Source of the DNA: MGOM01 sp035693825
GTDB taxonomy: Bacteria > Chloroflexota > Anaerolineae > Anaerolineales > E44-bin32
Length of the DNA stretch: 14,602 nt
Direction: 5' to 3'
Assembly (NCBI GenBank): GCA_035693825.1
Contig: DASSGB010000208.1
Span: forward strand, 1-14,602
Each line of letters opens with the position of its first letter. The first letter of the stretch is position 1. Below, one piece after another: positions 8,019 to 14,602 of the stretch. The notes below the pieces were generated by a model. It saw only the letters and a list, made by a program, of their open reading frames with translations. It ran no database searches and was not told the origin of the DNA. The position numbers were made by a program, and so were the translations under genes.

Positions 8019-10415
8019 CTATGGGGAGGAATACAGCTGCCGGTAGATCGAGAACACTTCGAAAATAGTCTTGATGTAAAGGCGCGGTTCGGAGAAGCGA
8101 ATGACTTCCAGGAAGAGATCTGGGTCGTTCGGGGCCAGCTCCTTCCACGCCAGGGAATTGCCCGGGCCCGCGTTGTAAGCCGCCAGCGCCGCATACAGAT
8201 CTCCCCCAAAACGGTCGCGCTCCGAGGCCAGATAGTGCGTCCCGAAACGCACGCTGACCAGCGGGCGATGCAGATCGGCCTCCGTGTAGCCGGGAGGCCA
8301 TCCCAGTTCGACGGCGATGGCCGCGCCCGTGCTGGGTATGACCTGCATCAGGCCGCGGGCGTCCGCGTAGGAGGTGGCGAAACCCTCGAACAGACTTTCC
8401 TGCCGCACCACCGACAACAAGAACAACCCGTCGAAACCGTTGGCCATCGCCTGCGGAAGGATGAGGTCACCGAAATACGGGCCGAATCGAATCCGGTTGA
8501 AATAGATGGGAGCCGACATCGTCCCGGCGTCGTCCATCCCGGCCAGGTCGAGGATCTGGCGGGACGTTCGAATCGCCAACTCGTACAATCCCAGATCCAG
8601 AAACCGATGCATCAACCCGAAGCTGGCGGCGGCATCCGTGGCCGAGGCCTCGCGCAGGGCGGTCAGCTCCGCCTTGGCCTCGGGGTACATGCCGAGGCGC
8701 AGCAATTCCTCACCGCGCAGCAGGCGCGGATCGGAGGCGAGCGGCTCCCACAGCCGATTCAGAGGCGGCCCCTCGGGAACGGCGAAGGTCACGCGCAGCC
8801 AGGCTTCGGCTTCGACGCGTTCAGCCTCGAGACTGTCGGGGAATTGGAAGACTCCGAACGGCTCAAATATGCCCCGGCCGGCGATCAGGTCTTCGGCGCG
8901 GGCGGAGTAGTAGCCGGTGGGATCGCTGGCCGCCGCGGTCTGCCAGGCGGTGACGGCTTCCTCATGACGACCCTGAGCTTCGAGGGTCTTCCCCACCCAC
9001 ATAGCGGCCGCGGCGCGATCCTCCGGTGTCTGCGCGCGTTCGCCGGCCGCGGCGAACGCCTCGCTCGCGCCCGAGACGTCGCCCAGGCGGACACGCGTGA
9101 TCCCGGCCAGGAAGGCGGCCTGTGAAGCCAGGGGCGATTGCGGATATTCGTTGGGAACGCGCATCCACTGTTCGACGGCGGCGTTCAACTCGTCCAAGAC
9201 TTCTGATGCCTTGCCGGCGGAGAGAAGGGCTTGCGGGGCCTGCTCGCTGGCCGGCAGGGCGTCGACCAGCTGCAGCCATATCCGCCTGCCCTGCGCGTAA
9301 TCGCCGGCATACACCGAAGCCGTACGACCTGCCTCGATCCAGGCCGTGTCGCGCTCGGCGAAGTCAGTGTACGCGGCATACACGATATAGAAGTCCTCGA
9401 GCGCTCCGGTGTAGTCGCCCAATTCACGCCGGGATAGCGCGCGATAGTAGTAGGCCTCGCCGCTCGGCTCGCGCTCGATCACCCGTCCGAACGCCTGGAC
9501 CGCCGGCTGATACGCGCCGGCCAGGTAATCGATGTAGCCCCGCCGGAATTCATCCACCGGGACACCTGCATCCACCAGTTCCACCAGGGCTTCATACGTG
9601 TCGAGCGCTCCGGCGTACTTCTCGACCGAGTCGAGCCAGCGCGCGTACCCGGCCTGGGGATCATCCAACGCGACCAGAGCCCGCCCGGCATAGAGGTTGG
9701 CCGAGGCGCGAGTGAAATCCTCGCCGGCCGTCTGATGGGCCAGATCCGCCGAGCTCAGCGCCGAGGCTGGATCGTCACCATCGAGGAAGGCCCGCGCCGC
9801 CTTGACGTGAAGGAACGCGGCCGAACCGAGGCGAGGCAACGAAGCCGCGGCCTGATACCTTCGGGCGGCCTCGAGGTTCCGCGCCGAGCCGCTCAGCAGG
9901 TCGCCTGCCCATTCCTGGACGTAGCTGTCGATTCGCCCCGGCCGCGCCGCGAGGTACGCGTCGTAGTCCGAAATCGCTCCCTCGACATCACCCAGGGCAC
10001 GCCGCGCCGTTGCGCGAAGGAAGTAGGCGTCCGCGGCCCGCTCATGGTCGGAGTGCAGGGAGAGAAACGTCGTGAGCGCCTCGTTCCCCTGGGCAAAGAG
10101 CCCGGCGCGCACGTACGTCTCGCCGATCCCGAACTGACCCTCCCCCTGCGGGCCCGGATCGGAGGCTGCGCCGGCCGCCTGGAATTCCTGCAGCGCGAGA
10201 TCCCAGTCTCCGTTGCGCAGCGCGAGATTGCCGGCGCTGAGATGGTCGGCGGGGGACGGCGTAGGAGTGGGCGTCGCCGTCGGGGTCGAGGTCGCCGTCG
10301 GGGTGAACGGCACCTGAGTGGCGGTGGGCGTGAGGGCAGACGTAATCGGTCCACAGGCCATCAGCCCGACCGTCAAGATGAACAACAGAGGCCGCGCGGC
10401 TCTTCGGGCACGCAT
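8019..10415 (-). CDS. TPR-repeat lipoprotein lytic transglycosylase (GH23, Slt-like)
   Basis: The protein probably cleaves peptidoglycan between MurNAc and GlcNAc, forming 1,6-anhydro ends, at the outer face of the cytoplasmic membrane. The 798 residues start with a basic N-terminus, a hydrophobic segment and lipobox LMAC with Cys21. A Thr/Pro-rich linker (about 29-55) follows, then a long region of TPR-like helical repeats (about 58-500). A C-terminal SLT domain begins near 655. The catalytic glutamate is predicted at E673 in VVRQES, with ARGLMQVIP (686-694) and AAYNAGPGN (745-753) completing the family motifs. The ATG at 10415 is needed for the signal peptide. It lies only eight bases after a -10 element, so the mRNA is probably leaderless. 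The gene diverges from mtnA and precedes rpoB by 423 bp; no functional tie to either is apparent. Slt70 has the same layout of superhelical repeats plus SLT domain, but no lipid anchor. Confidence 0.9.
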   Translation of the reverse strand: MRARRAARPLLFILTVGLMACGPITSALTPTATQVPFTPTATSTPTATPTPTPSPADHLSAGNLALRNGDWDLALQEFQAAGAASDPGPQGEGQFGIGETYVRAGLFAQGNEALTTFLSLHSDHERAADAYFLRATARRALGDVEGAISDYDAYLAARPGRIDSYVQEWAGDLLSGSARNLEAARRYQAAASLPRLGSAAFLHVKAARAFLDGDDPASALSSADLAHQTAGEDFTRASANLYAGRALVALDDPQAGYARWLDSVEKYAGALDTYEALVELVDAGVPVDEFRRGYIDYLAGAYQPAVQAFGRVIEREPSGEAYYYRALSRRELGDYTGALEDFYIVYAAYTDFAERDTAWIEAGRTASVYAGDYAQGRRIWLQLVDALPASEQAPQALLSAGKASEVLDELNAAVEQWMRVPNEYPQSPLASQAAFLAGITRVRLGDVSGASEAFAAAGERAQTPEDRAAAAMWVGKTLEAQGRHEEAVTAWQTAAASDPTGYYSARAEDLIAGRGIFEPFGVFQFPDSLEAERVEAEAWLRVTFAVPEGPPLNRLWEPLASDPRLLRGEELLRLGMYPEAKAELTALREASATDAAASFGLMHRFLDLGLYELAIRTSRQILDLAGMDDAGTMSAPIYFNRIRFGPYFGDLILPQAMANGFDGLFLLSVVRQESLFEGFATSYADARGLMQVIPSTGAAIAVELGWPPGYTEADLHRPLVSVRFGTHYLASERDRFGGDLYAALAAYNAGPGNSLAWKELAPNDPDLFLEVIRFSEPRLYIKTIFEVFSIYRQLYSSP

Positions 10416-10423
10416 GTCCGGCC

Positions 10424-10452
10424 ATCATACGCACAGGCCAGAGGTGTGTCAA
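10424..10452 (-). promoter_or_regulatory. Sigma70-type promoter of the transglycosylase gene (leaderless)
   Basis: On the minus strand, a perfect -35 TTGACA (10452-10447) is followed by a 17-bp spacer and -10 TATGAT (10429-10424, five of six). Only eight bases separate the -10 from the ATG at 10415, so the transcript should begin at or within a few bases of the start codon. No Shine-Dalgarno is visible, in keeping with leaderless initiation. Confidence 0.75.
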
Positions 10453-10485
10453 TTGATGTCATCCCCGGCGCCGAGGGCCGGCAGG

Positions 10486-10514
10486 TTGCCGTCCTGCACC
10501 CATCGTGCTACACT
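10486..10514 (+). promoter_or_regulatory. Candidate extended -10 promoter of the mtnA operon
   Basis: TTGCCG (10486-10491) and TACACT (10509-10514) each match four of six consensus bases, with a 17-bp spacer and TGC directly before the -10 (extended -10). Transcription would start near 10521. It diverges from the transglycosylase promoter, the two -35 elements being 33 bp apart. If this is the true start, transcription meets an intrinsic terminator within about 36 nt. Confidence 0.5.
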
Positions 10515-10517
10515 CCC

Positions 10518-10557
10518 CTCGCCGAACGACCGCGCTCTCCGGCGAGAGCGCGTTTTT
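10518..10557 (+). terminator. Intrinsic terminator/attenuator in the mtnA leader, with competing antiterminator pairing
   Basis: CGCGCTCTC (10531-10539) and GAGAGCGCG (10544-10552) form a perfect 9-bp GC-rich stem with a CGGC tetraloop, followed by five T residues (10553-10557). This is a textbook Rho-independent terminator on the plus strand, 25 bases before the mtnA ATG. CTCGCCG (10518-10524) is perfectly complementary to CGGCGAG (10540-10546), overlapping the loop and 3' arm, so the two folds exclude each other. This points to attenuation. If transcription starts at 10521, only four of the seven antiterminator pairs can form, so an upstream start would fit better. The minus strand lacks a T tract after the stem. 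Confidence 0.75.
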
Positions 10558-10581
10558 GTGCGAGCCTCGGACCGAGAATTC

Positions 10582-11613
10582 ATGCGCACGGTCTGGTGGG
10601 ACCCGGCGGGGCCGACCCTGCATATGATCGACCAGCGGCAGCTGCCGGCGCAGCTGACGGTCCTTGCATTACACACGCCGGAAGCCGTCGCCGACGCCAT
10701 TCGGTCCATGGCGGTGCGTGGGGCGCCGGCCATCGGTGTCGCGGCGGCCTTCGGCCTGGCGCTGGCCGCGGCGTTTGCGAGTGATCCTCAGGACGTCGTC
10801 GTGCGAGTCGATCAGGCGGCAGAACTCTTGCGACTGGCGCGCCCGAAGGCCGCCAATTTGAGATGGGCCATTGACGAGACTCTTCGCCGTGCGGGCGATC
10901 GAGGCTCAGAAACCTTCGGACTGTCGCTGGCCGTCGCCGCCCAGGCGCTGGCCGACGAGGATGTGGCCATTAACCGTCAGATGGGGCTGCATGGGGCCGA
11001 TCTCCTCAAGGACGGGGATACCGTCCTCCACCACTGCAACACCGGCGCGCTGGCCACCGTGGACTACGGGACGGCCCTGGGCGTCATCCGCACGGCCCAC
11101 GAGCAGGGCAAACATCTCCACGTCCTGGTGGACGAAACCCGGCCTCGGCTGCAGGGGGCGCGACTCACGGCTTGGGAACTCGATCAGCACGGGATCGACC
11201 ATGCCATCATCGCCGACAGCGCAGCGGGACGGATGCTTCAACAAGGAGAAGTGAACGCGGTGTTGGTGGGCGCCGACCGCGTGGCGGCCAACGGCGATGT
11301 CGCCAACAAGATCGGCACCTACATGGTCGCGCTGGCGGCCCATGACAACCGAGTCCCCTTTTACTGCGTCGTGCCAACCTCGACCGTCGATCCGTCCACG
11401 CCCGACGGCGCGGCGATCCCCATCGAGGAACGCGACCCGCAGGAGGTTCTCGATCTGATCCATCAGGGTCAGCAGGTTGCTCCGGAAGGCAGCCGGGCCT
11501 TGAATCCGGCGTTCGACATTACCCCGGCGCGCCTGGTGACCGCTTTTGTGACCGAGGTCGGCATTCTCCGGCCGCCCTACCCCGAGGCTCTGGCCAAAGT
11601 GCGCTCCTCATGA
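10582..11613 (+). CDS. mtnA: Methylthioribose-1-phosphate isomerase
   Basis: MtnA converts 5-methylthioribose-1-phosphate (aldose) to 5-methylthioribulose-1-phosphate (ketose) in methylthioadenosine salvage. The 343-residue protein has the family features: VRGAPAIG (45-52), catalytic Cys152 in HHCNTGALAT, VDETRPRLQGARLTAWEL (183-200), catalytic Asp232 in VGADRVAANGDVANKIGTY, and AFNPAFDITP-like (RALNPAFDITPARLVTAFVTEVGIL) near the end. It belongs to the eIF2B-alpha-like fold. I chose the ATG at 10582, which gives the expected N-terminus MRTVWWDPAG; the frame is open further upstream, but that sequence covers the promoter and terminator and shows no homology. Its Shine-Dalgarno is weak. The stop overlaps the next start (ATGA). 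The related eIF2B-like ribose-1,5-bisphosphate isomerase is a less likely alternative. MTA phosphorylase is not in the window. Confidence 0.95.
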   Translation: MRTVWWDPAGPTLHMIDQRQLPAQLTVLALHTPEAVADAIRSMAVRGAPAIGVAAAFGLALAAAFASDPQDVVVRVDQAAELLRLARPKAANLRWAIDETLRRAGDRGSETFGLSLAVAAQALADEDVAINRQMGLHGADLLKDGDTVLHHCNTGALATVDYGTALGVIRTAHEQGKHLHVLVDETRPRLQGARLTAWELDQHGIDHAIIADSAAGRMLQQGEVNAVLVGADRVAANGDVANKIGTYMVALAAHDNRVPFYCVVPTSTVDPSTPDGAAIPIEERDPQEVLDLIHQGQQVAPEGSRALNPAFDITPARLVTAFVTEVGILRPPYPEALAKVRSS

Positions 11614-12563
11614 ACATCGCCCTCACCGGATCCATCGCCTTCGACTACCTGATGTCGTTCCCCGGCCGATTCCGGGATCACATCCTGGCGGATCGACTCG
11701 ACCGGCTCAGCCTGTCGTTCCTGGTCGACAGCCTGACCCGCCGCCGCGGCGGCATCGCCGCCAACATCGCCTACACCCTGGCCCTTCTCGGAGAACGACC
11801 GCGAGTCATGGCGACGGTGGGGGAGGACTTCGATGAGTACGGCCGGTGGCTCGAGGCACAGGGCGTCGATACGAGCGCCATCCGCAAGATACCCGGAACC
11901 TTCACCGCCTCCTTCTTTGTGAACACCGACCAGGCCAACGCGCAGATCGCCTCGTTCTACGCCGGAGCCATGGCTCGAGCCGGAGAGCTGCATTTCTCCG
12001 ACCTGCAGCCCCGGCCCGATCTGGCGGTGATTTCGCCCAACGATCCGGACGCCATGGCGCTGTACGTCACGGAATGCCAGTCGCTCGGCATTGCCTACAT
12101 CTACGATCCCAGCCAGCAGATCGTTCGGCTCGAGGCGGATGTCCTGCGGGCGGGCATTCGTTCGTGCCGGGCTCTCTTCTGCAACGATTACGAATTCGGG
12201 CTTGTCACCGAGAAGACCGACCTGACGCTCGACGCGATCCTCCAGCAGACGGAGATCCTGATCATCACCCGCGGGGAACACGGCGCGGATGTGTACAGCC
12301 GGGATGAGATGCTGCATGTGCCCGCGGTTCCTCCCCAGGCTGTCGCCGACCCGACCGGCGTGGGCGATGCCTTCCGGGGCGGGTTTCTCAAGGGCTACGC
12401 GCATGGCTTGTCCCTGGAGGGCTGCGGGCAGTTGGGCGCCCTGGCGGCCACCTACTGCCTCGAGCAGGAAGGCACACAGGGTCATCGATTCACCCTGGAC
12501 GAATTCAAGTCGCGGTTCCGAAGGACTTTCGGCGCAACCAACGACATCGAGCGGTTGACCTGA
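11610..12563 (+). CDS. adoK: Adenosine kinase (PfkB/ribokinase family, mycobacterial AdoK type)
   Basis: The enzyme is predicted to phosphorylate adenosine to AMP with ATP. The 317-residue product has both PfkB signatures: GGIAANIAYTLALLG (47-61) and DPTGVGDAFRGGF (247-259), with the catalytic base at Asp253. Segments such as GSIAFDYLMSFPGRF, LSLSFLVDSL, AQIASFYAGAM and ADPTGVGDAFR closely resemble the Mycobacterium tuberculosis adenosine kinase as I recall it, which separates it from generic sugar kinases. The ATG at 11610 shares bases with the mtnA TGA and lacks its own Shine-Dalgarno, so translation probably relies on coupling. With ahcY two genes on, it would remove the adenosine released from S-adenosylhomocysteine and pull that reversible reaction forward. 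Substrate assignment rests on similarity and context. Confidence 0.85.
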   Translation: MNIALTGSIAFDYLMSFPGRFRDHILADRLDRLSLSFLVDSLTRRRGGIAANIAYTLALLGERPRVMATVGEDFDEYGRWLEAQGVDTSAIRKIPGTFTASFFVNTDQANAQIASFYAGAMARAGELHFSDLQPRPDLAVISPNDPDAMALYVTECQSLGIAYIYDPSQQIVRLEADVLRAGIRSCRALFCNDYEFGLVTEKTDLTLDAILQQTEILIITRGEHGADVYSRDEMLHVPAVPPQAVADPTGVGDAFRGGFLKGYAHGLSLEGCGQLGALAATYCLEQEGTQGHRFTLDEFKSRFRRTFGATNDIERLT

Positions 12564-12567
12564 GGCC

Positions 12568-13353
12568 GTGGATCCCGAGGAACTGGCCTCCATCCTCGAC
12601 ACGGATCGCGTTTGGTCGGCGTATGCCATGGCCGATCTCGATCCTCCGTATGCCGCTCACGCCGAATGGCTAGCGCAGCCGGGTGCGGTGGTCCTGTGCT
12701 ATCGCGGCTTCGCACCGCCGGTGTTGTTTGCCCACGGCGAACCTGGCGCCGTAGGCGATCTGGTCTCTGCCGTCCAGCCGGGCCGCTATCAATACGCGCT
12801 GCTCGGCGTCCATCGGGCGTTGCTCGGTGAACGGCTGCGCTCGGACGTCGAGGCCCGAATGTGGAGGATGGCGCTCCCGCAGGGCGGCTTCGTGAGGACC
12901 TCGGCGGGGGATGCGGCGCGCCTCTCGGCGGCGGATTTGCCTGCCGTGCGCGACCTGTTCTCGGGTGAGGCAACTCCGCCGGATGCGTTTCAACCCTCGC
13001 AGCTCGAACAGGGCTGTTTCTATGGAGTGTGGGAGGGCACATCGCTGATCGCCGTCGCGGGGACGCACGTGGTTTCCGCGCGGCGCGGCGTCGCGGCCGT
13101 CGGGAATGTGATCACACGCAAAGATCGCCGCGGCCGAGGCCTGGCGAAGCGGACAACCAGTGCGGTGGTGGCTGAACTTCTCGAGCGGGGACTTTCCACC
13201 ATCGTCCTCAACGTTGCCATGGACAACGAGCCCGCGCTGCGAGCCTATCGCGCTCTGGGCTTCATGCCGTTCTGCGGTTACTATGAAGGCGTCGGTCAGC
13301 TCTTGCCCGGTCCGGCGCTCACGGAGGGAAACGAGGATGTCCGATCGGTTTGA
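12568..13353 (+). CDS. GNAT-family N-acetyltransferase, substrate unknown
   Basis: The 261-residue protein has a GNAT domain in its C-terminal half (about 107-245). The acetyl-CoA pyrophosphate loop is RRGRGLA (187-193), preceded by the beta4 strand AAVGNVITRKD and followed by IVLNVAMDNEPALRAYRALGF, the usual helix 4/beta 5 segment ending in a conserved ALGF. The N-terminal half (1-105) is a separate domain I do not recognise, perhaps a degenerate second GNAT fold. The start is a GTG at 12568, four bases after the adoK stop, with GAGG close upstream; the 3' end overlaps ahcY by 17 bp. The tight packing between adenosine kinase and SAH hydrolase suggests co-expression and maybe a related role, such as acetylating a pathway enzyme or metabolite, but nothing in the sequence shows the substrate. 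Confidence 0.85.
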   Translation: MDPEELASILDTDRVWSAYAMADLDPPYAAHAEWLAQPGAVVLCYRGFAPPVLFAHGEPGAVGDLVSAVQPGRYQYALLGVHRALLGERLRSDVEARMWRMALPQGGFVRTSAGDAARLSAADLPAVRDLFSGEATPPDAFQPSQLEQGCFYGVWEGTSLIAVAGTHVVSARRGVAAVGNVITRKDRRGRGLAKRTTSAVVAELLERGLSTIVLNVAMDNEPALRAYRALGFMPFCGYYEGVGQLLPGPALTEGNEDVRSV

Positions 13354-14599
13354 AGTTCGAGACGTGAAGCAAGCGGAGGGCGGCCGACGTCGCATCGACT
13401 GGGCCGATCGAGAAATGCCCGTCCTGCAGCACATTCGTGAGCGATTCGCCAAGGACCGGCCGCTTCAGGGAACCCGGGTGGCCGCCTGCCTGCACGTGAC
13501 CACGGAGACGGCGAACCTGATGCGCACGCTGCAGCTGGGCGGCGCCGATGTCGTCTTGTGCGCCTCCAATCCGCTCTCCACCCAGGACGATGTGGCGGCC
13601 TCGCTTGTCACCCACTTCGAAATCCCCGTGTTTGCCATCAAGGGCGAGGACAGCCAGACCTACTATCGGCATATCCATGCCGCCCTTGATCACAAGCCGC
13701 ACGTGACGATGGACGACGGCGCCGATCTGCTCAGCACGCTCCACAAGGAGCGCCGCGATTTGCTGCCCGGCGTGCGCGGTGGGACGGAGGAAACCACCAC
13801 GGGTGTGATTCGTCTGCGCGCCATGGCGGCGGACGGCGCTCTCGGCTACCCGGTGATCGCCGTCAACGACGCCCAGACGAAGCACTTCTTCGACAATCGT
13901 TACGGCACCGGCCAATCGACGGTCGACGGAATCGTCCGCGCCACCAACGTGCTCCTGGCCGGAAAGACCTTCGTGGTCGCCGGCTATGGATGGTGTGGGC
14001 GCGGGCTGGCTTCGCGGGCGCGAGGCATGGGCGCCAACGTCATCGTGACCGAGGTGGCACCTCTCCCGGCGCTGGAAGCCGTCATGGACGGCTTTCGGGT
14101 GATGACGATGCAGGAAGCGGCCCGCATCGGGGATATCTTCTGCACGGTGACCGGCGACATCAATGTCATCGACAAGCCGCACTTCGAGGCCATGAAGGAC
14201 GGAGCCATCGTGGCCAACTCGGGCCATTTCAACGTCGAGGTCAACATCCCGGCCCTGGAAGAGATGGCCGTCGAGAAGCGCAAGGCACGCGAATTCGTGG
14301 ATCAGTATTTGATGCCCGACGGGAGGCAGATCAGCCTTCTGGGCGAGGGCCGGCTTATTAATCTCGCCGCGGCCGAAGGACACCCGGCCAGCGTCATGGA
14401 CATGTCCTTCGCCAACCAGGCCCTGTCGCTCGAATACTTGCTTCAGCACGCCGATGAGCTGGAGAAGAAGGTCTACACCATCCCCGAGGTCATCGATCGC
14501 GAAATCGCCCGGCTCAAACTGGCCTCCATGGGCGTCACGATCGACTCCCTCACCGCAGAGCAGCAGCGCTACCTGGCCTCCTGGGAGGAGGGCACGTAG
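13337..14599 (+). CDS. ahcY: Adenosylhomocysteinase (S-adenosyl-L-homocysteine hydrolase)
   Basis: AhcY reversibly hydrolyses S-adenosylhomocysteine, the inhibitory by-product of methyltransferases, to adenosine and homocysteine, using tightly bound NAD+. The 420-residue protein shows HVTTETANL (53-61), ASNPLSTQDDVAA (76-88), the MDDGADL acid pair (D126/D127), GGTEETTTGVIRL (148-160), NDAQTKHFFDN with K182 and D186, YGTGQSTVDGI (189-199) and the NAD-binding GYGWCGRG (216-223). It lacks the insertion found in the longer bacterial forms and ends YLASWEEGT instead of KPDHYRY, as in archaeal and thermophile-type enzymes. The ATG at 13337 is chosen over an upstream in-frame ATG at 13160 because it gives a normal N-terminus, has GGAGGG eight bases upstream, and the longer form would overlap the GNAT gene heavily. 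The stop lies three bases from the window end, so any further operon gene is out of view. Confidence 0.97.
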   Translation: MSDRFEVRDVKQAEGGRRRIDWADREMPVLQHIRERFAKDRPLQGTRVAACLHVTTETANLMRTLQLGGADVVLCASNPLSTQDDVAASLVTHFEIPVFAIKGEDSQTYYRHIHAALDHKPHVTMDDGADLLSTLHKERRDLLPGVRGGTEETTTGVIRLRAMAADGALGYPVIAVNDAQTKHFFDNRYGTGQSTVDGIVRATNVLLAGKTFVVAGYGWCGRGLASRARGMGANVIVTEVAPLPALEAVMDGFRVMTMQEAARIGDIFCTVTGDINVIDKPHFEAMKDGAIVANSGHFNVEVNIPALEEMAVEKRKAREFVDQYLMPDGRQISLLGEGRLINLAAAEGHPASVMDMSFANQALSLEYLLQHADELEKKVYTIPEVIDREIARLKLASMGVTIDSLTAEQQRYLASWEEGT

Positions 14600-14602
14600 C
14601 TA

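Noticed and set aside
10430..10517. A SAM or SAH riboswitch before mtnA
   Set aside because: I could not match the stretch to the conserved core of any known SAM or SAH riboswitch by eye. Only the terminator and the alternative stem are supported.
10318..10581. Upstream extension of mtnA to 10318
   Set aside because: It would run over the divergent promoters, the intrinsic terminator and the 5' end of the transglycosylase gene. The ATG at 10582 matches the family start.
13160..13336. Upstream extension of ahcY to an ATG at 13160
   Set aside because: It would overlap the GNAT gene by nearly 200 bp with non-homologous sequence, and the ATG at 13337 has a good Shine-Dalgarno.

Overview
The window is a GC-rich bacterial chromosome segment holding nine genes in two blocks that diverge from a shared intergenic region at about 10416-10581. 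My best guess at the source is Chloroflexota, probably an Anaerolineae-like lineage. This is inference, based on the Thr/Pro-rich linker behind a lipoprotein signal, an actinobacterial/Chloroflexota-like adenosine kinase, the form of the S12 insertion and the EF-Tu N-terminus. No rRNA, tRNA, CRISPR array, insertion sequence or prophage gene was seen.

Left block (minus strand, read from 10415 down to 1): a lipoprotein lytic transglycosylase with TPR repeats, then rpoB (beta subunit of RNA polymerase), rpsL (S12), rpsG (S7), fusA (EF-G) and the first 45 codons of tuf (EF-Tu). This is the rpoB/str ribosomal cluster, but rpoC, which usually lies between rpoB and rpsL, is missing. Instead there is a 334-bp spacer with dispersed repeats and a strong extended -10 promoter of its own for rpsL-rpsG-fusA-tuf. 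rpoB also appears to be its own unit, with a promoter about 150 nt upstream and a leader of three hairpins. Spacers inside the str operon hold perfect hairpins: 17 bp between fusA and tuf, 12 bp between rpsL and rpsG, and 10 bp in the rpsL leader. None has a U tract, so they look like RNA-processing or translational elements rather than terminators.

Right block (plus strand, 10486 to 14599): mtnA, adoK (adenosine kinase), a GNAT acetyltransferase and ahcY. All are translationally coupled or overlapping. AhcY splits S-adenosylhomocysteine to adenosine and homocysteine, AdoK removes the adenosine as AMP, and MtnA works in methylthioadenosine salvage, so this is a SAM by-product recycling operon. 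Its leader carries a textbook intrinsic terminator before the mtnA start, with a competing antiterminator pairing, which suggests attenuation control.

Non-coding structure is the most distinctive part of the window: inverted copies of a short repeat flank rpsL-rpsG, a CCCTCACCCCT palindromic repeat occurs twice, and a roughly 140-bp imperfect inverted repeat separates the transglycosylase gene from the rpoB promoter. The two spacers longer than 300 bp (3359-3692 and 7596-8018) hold only these repeats, promoters and leaders; I see no gene in them. I found no new multi-gene defence or mobile system; the candidates for novelty are regulatory.
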